Assembly: GCA_009760855.2 (NCBI GenBank)
Contig: WPIO01000073.1
Location: forward strand, 1,734,501 to 1,798,500
Length of the DNA: 64,000 nt
From: Cristatella mucedo
Lineage: Eukaryota; Bryozoa; Phylactolaemata; Cristatellidae
Direction: 5' to 3'
Below the pieces are notes generated by a model, which was not told where the DNA came from, ran no database searches, and saw only the letters and a list, made by a program, of their open reading frames with translations. A program made the translations under genes and the position numbers. Positions 11,010 through 21,079 of the stretch are shown piece by piece. Positions within the stretch are counted from its first letter, which is position 1. Each line of letters opens with the position of its first letter.

Positions 11010-12100
11010 TGACCGAGATCCGATACCGTGCAGAGAGTGACCCTGAGGCTCGCTCCGTACAATCGAGGACATATCTTTCTCATGCATCCAACTTTTGCTG
11101 CGGTCAATGTATGACAGCCGCGGCCAACCCTAAATTCCATCAGGTATCTAAGACAAAATTGTGACGTTTTAATATCTATGGAAGCAACCATAGTATTACT
11201 TGACTATTTTTCTCTCTTTGGTCTACAGAGAGACCTCGGACGTCATGATCAAAGCAATCTTCCTATGTCCTCCCTACTCAGGTTCAACCATCATACTGCA
11301 GACGGTGCAGCGCACTCTTGATGCTAGTAGCTGCCTAACGCATGAAACTACCGGAACCAAAAAAGCTAGAGATATACTGGAAATGCTCGGTCGTTGAGCG
11401 GTAAACGCCAACTGCTAGTCTAGGCTGGCAATTAAAATGCCGTGACCACTAGCATTTATAAGTTTCAGCCTCCACTTGTCTATGCTTAAAGTTATGGATA
11501 GATCGAAAATGAATTCTTAAAACCATTGCAAAATTGAAAGCGTGGAAGCTCATCCACCTGCATCGTGTAAGCATCGCGTCATGTTAGACCTGAAGTTATT
11601 TTCTTAGATTAGTCAACGCCCATGTCGGCGAGAGTACAGCCATTAGAGCCATGCTTGACGAAATATGAGCCCGTAATGACAACTAAGTGTAACATGTATG
11701 CAATGCAAATTGCGAATGTGAAAATAAATGTCACTTTTTCCACTTTGCTACGACTGCGCATATGATCTTCGTCAAAATAGTGTCCATAGAACATAATCAA
11801 TACAAGTAAGTAGCTGCGGGTAGAGAGGAGGCAACGCCGGGTTTCGTAGACTTTTGTAGTTCTACGGAGTGCGCAAGCACAAGCTGGAGACCAATACTAG
11901 CATTGCTTGAAGTTCAACCTACATCAAACCAACGCTACATCTGCACGGTTAAAATTTGCTTTGAAGGGGCGTAGACAGGTTTTGGCCAAGAAGGGGCTGG
12001 ACCGTGCTGACTGGCGCGGCCACCTGTCCGAAGAAGCCTCGCGGGCGGGTGGCCAGGCCGCCTCGAACGCCTCTTTTTCGCGCCTCAGCCTGGAGGGTAA
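11010..12100. other. Unrecognised sequence
   Basis: A 63-codon minus ORF (11800-11609) has a hydrophobic stretch that could be a membrane segment, but no family or splice evidence supports it. About 11990-12090 is locally GC-rich. Confidence 0.3.
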
Positions 12101-12104
12101 CTCA

Positions 12105-12200
12105 ATCTTAGCCTTGGGGGTAAGGCAATATATTAGCCTGGGGTAAGACAATCTTAGCCCTAGCCTGGGGGTAAGGCAATCTCAGCCTGGGGGTTAGGCT
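12105..12200 (+). repeat. Short tandem repeat, about 24-bp unit, four copies
   Basis: Imperfect copies of agcctgggggtaaggcaatc occur four times. Confidence 0.8.
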
Positions 12201-12234
12201 CGAAAGTCTTTTCTCGAAAGCTCTTTTCGAAGGT

Positions 12235-12300
12235 CCAGATCGTGGGTTCGACTCCTCCAGCAGAAATCCCGTATTGCCCGCCGCCGCGAGCCTCGAAGGC
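12235..12300 (+). mobile_element. SINE B-like fragment with B box
   Basis: tcgtgggttcgactcct is a canonical B box in the SINE B context (compare tcgtgggttcgaatcct at 33305), followed by a 'tattgcc' match. The A box is not visible. Confidence 0.4.
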
Positions 12301-12636
12301 ACCCTGCACCGTATGAAAAAGGTCGCCTGGTCTACCGGCATCTACATTGCTTGGTCTTATTTACCGTTCCAGCTCCGTTGTGCTTGCAGGGTAACGTCGA
12401 GTTTTCCATTGAAAAATGTTCAAAAACATTGACCACGGGAAATTTTTTAACTGGACGTGTGAGGCAGGTCTACTTGATTTGCACCCAATTTACCGACAGC
12501 CTCGATACATCATGCTCTCATACATTCTGTATTGGTAGTGTCGTGGATATTCCTTTCTATTTACGAACGAAACTTCAAAGATGCGCCGTGTTAAGCGCAA
12601 GCTTGAACGACGCTTTAAGTTGTCTGATGAAGATAA

Positions 12637-13046
12637 TAATAATAATAATCATCATAATGCACTCGATAAAGGGCCCTCAGAGAACTCAATCTCTCTCTAG
12701 GCGCTTTACATTTTCTGCAAAGGGAAATGCAATAGAATAGTAAGTAAAATCATGCTTGAAAAACAAACAAAATGAATAACATGGTTAGGGGTTACATGCA
12801 CTGGGTCAGCATGCAAATGTGGTTAGTGGCAGCATGAACAGTGTCAGCACGCATAAGCACGTGAAAGACGAATTTTGCACCAGCTGCAATCGCCTGATCG
12901 CACATGCTGGTAGGCCAGTAAGCAGTGAGTTGCAGAAGTCGAGACGGGATGTCACGAATGCATGGACCAACTTGGACGTGGTATCCTTATCTAAACAAGC
13001 CCAAATTTTAGCAATGTTATGTAGCTGAAAGTAGGCAGATTTGACT
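12637..13046 (-). mobile_element. LINE family A copy carrying the shared internal deletion
   Basis: (AAT)n, hairpin and 3'UTR, then at about 12870 the UTR joins directly to 'ttttgcaccagctgcaatcg' in the RT region, skipping about 380 bp that the 5.7-kb copy has. The same junction is present at 41.53 kb. It ends near 13046, where a DNA polymerase fragment begins. Confidence 0.85.
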
Positions 13047-13711
13047 GTGGATGTTATGCCGATTTTTATTGTTTAGTAAAGAAAGGAGAACATGAGAATC
13101 ACTTCTCAACTCATATACCTTTCTACGCTGCTTATGTTATTATATATTGGAGTGGTGATGTTGTTGATAGATTTATAAATGTTGGTTCTGATTGTGTTGT
13201 TGAATTCTTAAAATCATTATTTGACATATCAAATTTCTATAAGGTAAAATCGATTGAGCAAAATTCAGAAAGTAAAATGATGGATTTAACTGATGATGAG
13301 ATAAAATCTCATAAAGATGCTATCTTCTATCTTCTGTTGGATGTGTAAATGACCATTTAACTCAAGAAAAAAGTGTTTTAAGAAAAGTACTGACCATTGT
13401 CACTTAAAAAATAAATATAGAGGTGCTGCTCATCATTCTTGTAATTCTAAATCCAGTATTGACTTTTGAAAATGACAGTCACCTGTTATATTCATAACTT
13501 CAAAGAATACGATTTATATATTTTTGTTACAGCATTAGAACACTTTTGTATTGAAGCAGAACCAAGAGCTAATAATTTGGAGAAGTCTATGATGCTCAAG
13601 GCTGGAGATTTTGTTTTTAAAGACAGTATGCAGTTTATGCTTGGATCATTAGATTCCATTGCTTCAACAATGGGTAAACAAATTGATTTTGCTAGGATTT
13701 TTTTTATAGGT
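13047..13711 (+). pseudogene. Degenerate Polinton/virus-type DNA polymerase B fragment
   Basis: Three consecutive plus-strand blocks resemble the N-terminal half of protein-primed type B DNA polymerases of Polinton/Maverick-like elements and related large DNA viruses. The first (13055-13348, 97 codons, no ATG) starts YADFYCLVKK and ends with the LTDDEIKSH region. The second (from 13392) has an endonuclease-VII-like zinc motif, DHCH followed by YRGAAH and a Cys. The third (13466-13700) has the exonuclease-domain pattern IHNFKEYDL, then FKDSMQF and LGSLDS. The blocks are in different frames and broken by stops, so the fragment is dead. It is much more AT-rich than its neighbours and is sandwiched between two LINE A pieces. 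The polymerase domain proper is absent. Confidence 0.7.
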
Positions 13712-13813
13712 GGGTTGGAGCCAAAGAACGAAGGAACCTAAATGTGAGTGACAAAACCTTGAAGTCGATGCGTTGCTTGACTGGGAGCCAGTGCAGGTTG
13801 GCAGGAAGTGATA

Positions 13814-14288
13814 ATGTAATGTATCTCCTTCTGTAACGCCACAAAGCCATAAAGACTATGTGGGTGTTACGCAGGAGAGTTTTGCATAGCCCACTCACAG
13901 CCTAAGTGGCTTTCGGTGCGCATTCGGTGGCCAAAAAATTTCATCTCACGCAACAAAGACAAGTGGGAAGCATAGCCGAGTCAGGAGAGTAGTTGAGGTA
14001 GTGAGTAACATGGAAGTAGCATCTCAGGACCGCTGAAAATGATGAGCCATGGTCGGCAGCAGGAGAGTAGTTGTCGTTGCAAAAGAACCATGGAAGCGAG
14101 TTCCACAGTCTAGGACCTGCAGAGCTAAAGCTCCTGTCGCCAACGGTCTTTAAGCGGAGGAATGTAACAGCTAATTTTATGTCCATGCAGGACCTGAGGG
14201 CACGAGGAGGCTGAAACTGGTGCAGCAGTTCAGCTTGATACGGAGGAGCCAAGCCGTGGCGGGACTCGTGGGTCAGTGTAAGAACTTT
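13814..14288 (-). mobile_element. LINE family B copy inserted in LINE A
   Basis: The 3' end (ttacatt-type tail, atgtatctcc) is at the low coordinate. The minus frame encodes the RT C-terminus: LTHESRHGLAPPY, AELLHQFQPPRALRS, RLKTVGDRSFSSAGPRLWNS. It is 5' truncated. Confidence 0.85.
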
Positions 14289-14437
14289 GTTATGATGTGG
14301 CAACTTCGATGCTCACGACAGACAATCCTAGCTGTAGAGTTGTCAAGACGAGATGTCACAGATGCATGGACGACTTTTGATGTGGTATCCGTGTCTAAAC
14401 AAGCCCAAATTTGAGCATTATTATGTAATAATAATAA

Positions 14438-14581
14438 TAGCTGATTAAACAGCCTCTTTTTGAATAGCGACAGAAGAGCCTTTACGGCTATCACCACCGC
14501 TTGCAGTGGCGATAAAGGATCGCCCACCGCAGGAATCGAACCCACGACCTCGGGACCGAGGTCGTGAAAGCAAACGCCTTA
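14438..14581 (-). mobile_element. SINE family B copy
   Basis: On the minus strand: a tRNA-like segment with B box gggttcgattcc, the body gatcctttatcgccactgca, gatagccgtaaaggctcttc, and the end gctgtttaatcagct. Head truncated just upstream of the B box region. The hairpin 'ctcgggaccgag' lies in the variable-arm position. Confidence 0.8.
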
Positions 14582-14584
14582 TAA

Positions 14585-15038
14585 TGTAATGTAATGTATC
14601 TCCGTCTGTAACTCCACAAAGTCATAAAGACCATGTGGCTGTTACGAAGGAGAGTTTTATATAGCACACTCACAGCCTAAGCGGCTTTCGGTACGCATTC
14701 GGTAGCCAACAGACTTCGTCTCACGCAACAAAGAGAAAGTGGGAAGCATAGCAGAGTTAGGAGAGCAGTTGAGGTAGTGAGTAGCATAGAAGTAGCAGCT
14801 CAGGACCACTGAAAATGATGTGCCATAGTCGGCAGTAGGAGAGTAGTTGTCGTTGCGCAAGAATTGTGGAAGCGAGTTCCACAGTCTATGACCTGCAGAG
14901 CTAAAGCTTCTGTCGCCGACTGTCTTTAAGCGGAGGAATGGGACAGCTAATTTGTTGTCCACACAGGACCTGAGGGCACGAACAGGCTGAAACTGGTGCA
15001 GCAGTTCAGCTAGGTGCGAAACCCTATCACGGCTCACC
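14585..15038 (-). mobile_element. LINE family B copy, second insertion in the nest
   Basis: The tail (taatg)n is at 14581-14600 and the minus frame again encodes AELLHQFQPVRALRS and RLKTVGDRSFSSAG. It shares most of its sequence with 13814-14288, so the two are separate insertions of one family and not one broken copy. Confidence 0.85.
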
Positions 15039-15365
15039 TATGTCGCTGAAAGTAGGCAGACTTGACTGTGGAGCTGATGTGGTCGTCTAACGAAAGGTCA
15101 CTTTAAAACATGACATCTAGATTGTGTGCAGATTTGACAGGAGTTATGCTGGTAGAGCTGACTTTGAACGTTAGTCTTGCCAATTTCTTAATCACTCATG
15201 GTTTGCTCATCACTAGTAATTCCGTTTTATCATCGTTCAATTTAATAAAAATTTGCTGTCATCCATGTGCGGATGTCATTAATACATGCAGCAAGAGAGT
15301 TGAGAAAATCCGGCATGCTCGAGAGCTGGGAAGGATCAAAGCCAAGGTACAGCTGGTAAACTGAA

Positions 15366-16040
15366 TGCTTGCTTTGCAGACATTCGAACCTGGATGTCGA
15401 CAACGTTCCTTAAACTCAACGACGATAAAACGGAGCTGCTACTTATAGAACATCCCAAACGTGTGGCTGGACTGGGAGGGTTTGCTCTTCCAATAAGTGA
15501 CGCCTCTGTGCGACCATCACCTTGCGCTCGGAATTTAGGTACCGGTTGATCAAAGGGTACAGAGTAAACTTCTTACGCTGACCACGAGGCCCTCTTTGGC
15601 TCGGCTATTTCATGCCTAACCACTTCACTAGTTTCAGCCTCACCATACATCTGATCCAGTATGGACAGCAAAGTAGCCGTTCGATTGTTCCAATTTAAGA
15701 CCATTGGAGACAGAAGCTTTATCTCTGCAGGTCCAAGACAGTGGAACTCACTTCCGTAATTCTTACCCAGCTTTCTTTAGCTGTTACTCTCATGCTACTC
15801 ACTAGCTCTACTGCTCTACCGATTCAGCTGTGCTTCTCACTTTCTCTTTGCTGCGTGAGATGAAGTGTTGGCTAAAAGATGTTTAACGAAAGCGGGCTCT
15901 GGCTCTGAGAGCGCTATGCAAAACTCTCCTGCATAATGCTCACATTAGTATTTGCGGCTTTATATTGAAAAAGAGGAGATGCCTAACATTTTGCGTCCAT
16001 TCAGGTCGGTACAAAAAGGATTCGAGAGCTCTCAGCGCCC
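15366..16040 (+). mobile_element. LINE family B copy with internal deletion
   Basis: 15366-15545 encodes the RT segment DIRTWMSTTFLKLNDDKTEL ... SDASVRPSPCARNLG. The sequence then jumps to the C-terminal and 3' region (tttaagaccattggagacag, tggaactcacttcc, gagatgaagtgtt). Frames are broken. The terminal tail is poor. Confidence 0.75.
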
Positions 16041-16300
16041 TGTGAGTATGTATGTTGTATGTTGAGTATGTTGAGGCGCACCACGGGGGAAGATGCTCGG
16101 CGGCTTCGTGAGAAGTACCGCAGACTGACGAACGGACGGACAGAGCGACAGACCGAGCAGGTTTGAGCTTTACGTCACCGCATTGCCCTCTGCCCTAAGC
16201 CTTAGAATTGTAGGGGCAAGGTTGCGGATATTGCAGATGGAGTCACTCTTGCTAGCTAGTGTCGCTTTATTATTCAACTCAATTCAAAGCGCTCCAGGCA
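16041..16300 (+). repeat. Partner of the duplicated segment at 3.43-3.66 kb
   Basis: It matches gcattgccctc, ggcaaggtt, ggagtcactcttgctag and ttattcaactcaattcaaag in order. An extra about 80 bp with 'gacggacggacagagcgacagaccgag' is inserted relative to the partner. Confidence 0.6.
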
Positions 16301-16465
16301 ATAGACAGACCTCTGCGGCATTTCATAGACAGACCTTGTGCATTTCCCTCTGTTTTAATAGCCTTAACTAAGCTTCACACTATTATGCGCCTCACCTCCA
16401 TTTATTTTTCGTGACACCTGAAATACCTCAAATGTTTTAGCGAACCAAGAAATGCTCTTCCTGTG

Positions 16466-16467
<2 letters not shown>

Positions 16468-16538
<71 letters not shown>
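16468..16538. repeat. (TA)n microsatellite
   Basis: About 70 bp of uninterrupted TA directly adjoining a SINE B end. Confidence 0.95.
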
Positions 16539-16541
<3 letters not shown>

Positions 16542-16697
16542 CTGGTCTAACATCCTCATTCTATAGGAGCGGAAGATCGTTAAAGACTATCACCACGGCT
16601 TGCAGTTGGCAATAGACAATCTCCCACTGCAGGATTCAAACCTACAACTCGATCCTGAAAAGCGAGCACCTTACCTCCTGGGCAAGCGCAGCTTTTA
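16538..16697 (-). mobile_element. SINE family B copy
   Basis: Shared blocks are ttagctggt, actatcaccac, gcttgcagttggcaata, the B box (ggattcaaacc on plus) and the A-box end 'cttacctcctgggcaagcgc'. It is moderately diverged. Confidence 0.7.
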
Positions 16698-16699
16698 AA

Positions 16700-17630
16700 T
16701 TTGTGCATACCATACAAGAACTATTAAAGTATAATATAATTTTTGTGGAGGCCTGAATTTTGGTTAATTCAAAAATCATATCAATGCGATCTCAACTAAA
16801 GGCGTTTCATCCAGTGATCACAGCTCTACATTAACCGTTTTAAGAAGCTGCTCAACGGAAATATGAAAGACGAATTGGAGTTTATTAAGACCACAGAAAG
16901 AAATTTCGGGACCTTCAATTGCTGATGCTGAAAAATATTGAAATATAATGCATACATCTGAGATGCTGGCTGCTCGTTGTCTAAAGACTCATTACATCCA
17001 GTTTTTCATTGTTGATCCATGACAATACTCTCATTTCTTTATGGGCATCTAGAATAAACATTTCCTGGCATGCCGGTTTTTGGATTACATGTGGCTTATT
17101 ATTCTTAACGGCGATTGCTAATCCTGCAGTTGAGAGCTAATGAACCTTAGCCTTGACCTTACGTAAAACACTCGTTGCTCAGGTGTGACCACTACCTAGC
17201 TTACACTGCATGTACCTATCATCCATTATATCGTTCAACGAAACCATAAATATAAGTCGATTCGCCGAATGTATACGGGCTGATCTGGCGAAAAAGCGAA
17301 TAGCTCCCCAAACGCTCGCAGCGGGTTATCTTGATATTAATCTTAATGCTTTTCTTTCGCTTTCCATTCGCGAGCTCCACAGCAAGCGCTCTGCTAAAAG
17401 CATTTCCCCGCAGGGATGTCGGCCATATTGGCTCATTTAAGATTCAAAAGCTGAGAATATATTGCCTCTAGTATGATATATTAACATTCTAGCCTCGCTT
17501 TCGTATTAAATTTCCGCCAAAACATACCAAAATAGTATTTTATAAGAATAATAATAATAATAATAGTTGCCTCCATCGCGGAGGCATTTTACATTAATGC
17601 CGTCTGCACGAAAATATCTTTTTGCCTTCG
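16700..17630. other. Unrecognised sequence
   Basis: A 76-codon ORF at 17210-17440 has no recognisable features. A short (AAT)n run at about 17549-17565 may be a LINE A tail relic. Confidence 0.3.
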
Positions 17631-17639
17631 CTGCTTAAT

Positions 17640-18055
17640 CTTCCTTCTAAAATGTCCTCACTGGTAGAAGGCTGCAGCACGACCCTAGCCGACGTTCTCA
17701 ACGAGTATGCACCTCTGACAGCCTCGATCAAACCTCGAATCCTTCGGTGACCGTAACTTTAGTTGGTATTCTCCCAAAACCTGAAACTCACTTTCGAATG
17801 ACGTCATGACTTCTTCATCTTCGACTTGACGACATCTAAAAAGTAGCTAAAAAGTAGCTAAAATGCACACGTCGTTCGCAGCATTTGCTGGGTTCTTGTG
17901 AATTTTCCCTTTCGAGCTCAGTCGGGCTTACAGTGTGCATTTTATCACTAACCGTTAATGCATACTTCATTTACAGCGATTGTTAAGTCCTCAGAAAGAA
18001 ATCTAGTTCTTTGAGGGTGTTTTAAAAACGTGTTAATGTTATATTTATTAGTGTG
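17640..18055 (+). mobile_element. LINE family A copy with a large internal deletion
   Basis: 17645-17725 corresponds to the region just before the RT (GCSTTLADVLNEYAPLT, compare YNTTLADTLDEFAPLTKR in the 41-kb copy). It is fused directly to the far C-terminal segment (ccttcggtgaccgtaac, cgaatgacgtcatgac), the 3'UTR and the terminal hairpin at about 17995-18030. The whole RT is missing. Confidence 0.7.
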
Positions 18056-18059
18056 CTAC

Positions 18060-18720
18060 AACAGTGCGCTCCACTAAATTTCTACCACAAGGCAAACTTG
18101 AAGCGAGTGCTATGGGCAGAACTACTTTATATGTTTTTTTTATTGAGCTTTTCAAATTAGTACTACAAAGAATTGTTAGAAGGCAAAGGTTTGACCTCAT
18201 TATTTATCCGCTGTCACCAGCCAATTAGGCGAGCACTAGCATCAGATAAATTAGTGAAGATTCGCATCCTGCCAATTCTCACCTCGAATCAAAAGAAAAC
18301 CTAAGCACGAGCTGCGTTTAAGATATGTATAAGTAAATCATTGACACAACTTATGCTCCATAGGGAGCCAAAAAATTCACGCCCTCAAAATTGAAAAACT
18401 GCATCGACATTGTAAGAAGACTTGCTGTACTTTATTAGTGACAAATTTTATTTGGTAGTCACATATTTAGGTGTGACCTACGATAACTTTTGCGTAAGCA
18501 TCAGGCTGACATCGGAGGCTTTAATTTTGTCGTTTTTGTGGCGGAAGATCTTGGAGATTTGATGAATGAAATCATAAATTCTTATTTCCCCGGAATTAAG
18601 CTCCATGCTTATTTTGCTTTCCTTATACGGAATAAGTTGTGAGCTAAAGAATAACTCAAATGCTATATCTGCCTTAAAATTTGCTAAATTATCTGAGTGA
18701 AGTTATAGCCTAATTTATGT
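18060..18720. other. Unrecognised AT-rich sequence
   Basis: No repeat family, ORF or splice-supported exon recognised. Confidence 0.4.
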
Positions 18721-18728
18721 ACAGTAAA

Positions 18729-19240
<512 letters not shown>

Positions 19241-19429
19241 TTGCATATTGCATATGAGTATTTTACGGTCAACAAAAACCGGTGAAGACAATATGTGTGT
19301 CAGCAATCCTGTCATTATACTCCGCTCATTTTACACTATCGGCAGTGCTGATTCTACAGACTTATTATCTCTAAAACCTTACTGGAACGTAGCTTCTTAG
19401 TAAACTTGAAGCTTAATGCAAGACTTAAG

Positions 19430-20440
19430 TTGATCTGACACTACTCGGTTCAGTGCTTGGGAAAGTAATGGCAGTATGGGGTGTGAGTGAATGCTACTGA
19501 GGTTCTCCCGGTCTAGTATTGAGTTCTTGATGAATGCTTAAACAAGGGCCTTTTTTATGATAAATTTGCAAGACCTGCCGCTAAAGACATATTTATGATG
19601 TCACCTATACAAAGCAGAAGCAAGTCTATTCACCTTGAAAGGAGAGCATTGCGTACACGGTTTAGAAGATTTACGGTCTTCTATAGTTGGGAGATGAACG
19701 TAGATCAAGGTCACAAGCGGCGGGCTTACATCGAGCACTGACGCCAAGCAAGGGGAGGAGGAGTCCGGTGGGAATGTTACCTTGCACGCCTGCACTCTGA
19801 TCGCAACTATCTTGCTGGAAGCAAGGTTGAAAAACATTCTGCTAGACTCATAATGATCGCAAGGCTAGGTGCTGGCCTAGGAGAAGTTGGGAGTGTTTAA
19901 CGGTCGACCTTTACTTTTTGAGTGGCATTCAGTGATTCAGCAAAGTTATCTTTACAGAAGCCAGACTCGGTGTTAGCTACGATTTATTTCTACTGTCTAC
20001 AATCATTCTCATACTCCGTTTATGGATATTAAGTGTTGATTTGTTGCATACTTTCCAAAGCTTCATCTCAGGAATCTATTGAAACGTCACTAGTGAGCCA
20101 CATGTCATTTTGGGGATGGCTTACACTTCGCTTAGTTAGAGCACCAAACTGCTCAGGAAAATCGTCGATTGTCGCGGTTATCATATCACCAGTGAGGGCG
20201 CGTGGTAAGCATTTCACTAATTGGGGCACGCCGGATGAATTGGTGAGCGTGGAGGGGTGATTAAGATAATTGTTTGCGGACAGCATCGATCTCAAGGGTC
20301 TTGTGGTTCTGAGATTCACGAATGCCTATTTCTATATCAAAGAAGACACACACTGCAAACTGGATGGAATACGCACACGGTTAAATGTTCAGAACTTAGT
20401 GGTAATGGGAGCTGAATGCATAAAATCTCTGCGCACAGCC
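19430..20440 (-). mobile_element. Old, degraded LINE family A relative
   Basis: 20068-20319 on the minus strand reads RNLRTTRPLRSMLSANNYL and FGALTKRSVSHPQNDMWLT, which aligns to RNLKTLDIDAVRASIS and FAPLTKRTVRPRPDGLWFT of the 41-kb copy. 19430-19600 aligns to the RT part around 42440-42600. Many frameshifts and gaps mark it as old or as a separate subfamily. Confidence 0.65.
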
Positions 20441-20789
20441 AATATACGTGGAAAAATAGATCAATCAATGAAAGCTATCACTTGAAAAACAGAACAGAAT
20501 TGTGTTCAACTGGCAAGTTGAATGAATTTACAGAGCCCCACAACGGCCTTTCATAATATCCCGTGCATATAATGCCGTAAATTCGTTTGATGTCGTAAAA
20601 GGTTTCAAAACTGTATTTCGAAAGGTGGGAACTCAGAAATGGCAATGAGAGTGGGCGGAGCACATCAATTTTTCAAACGAATCGTAGGATTGTGGCAGGA
20701 GCCTTTATCCTAGCCCAGACTGCGGCCCGGTAGGCTATTCGCAGCTGTCAGAAAAAGTCCAATAATGCGGCCGAGTTTTAATACAGAGT

Positions 20790-21075
20790 CATTGTAATGT
20801 AATGTAATGTATCTCCGTCTGTAACTCCACAAAGACATAAAGACCATGTGGGTGTTACGCAGGAAAGTTTTTTATAGCGCACTCACAGCCTAAGCGGCTT
20901 TCGGTACGCATTCGGTAGCCAGCAGACTTCGTCTCACGCAACAAAGAGAAAGTGGGAGGCATAGCAGAATCAGAAGAGCAGTTGAGGTCGTGAGTAGCAT
21001 GGAAGTAGCAGCTCAGAACCGCTGAAAATGATGAGCCATAGTCGGCAGTAGGAGAGTAGTTGTCGTTGCGTTGAA
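20790..21075 (-). mobile_element. LINE family B 3' fragment
   Basis: A (taatg)n tail at 20794-20812 followed by the family B 3' region (ctccgtctgtaactccacaa, tcggtacgcattcggtagcc, tcagaaccgctgaaaatgat), breaking off at 'gttgtcgttgc'. Confidence 0.85.
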
Positions 21076-21079
21076 AAGA

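Larger units (their letters stand above)
13712..15365 (-). mobile_element. LINE family A copy split by nested insertions
   Basis: Three pieces, 13712-13813, 14289-14437 and 15039-15365, match the undeleted LINE A copies in collinear order (equivalent to about 6165-6660 and further upstream). The gaps are filled by LINE B (13814-14288) and by SINE B plus LINE B (14438-15038). LINE A is therefore the oldest layer. Confidence 0.8.
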
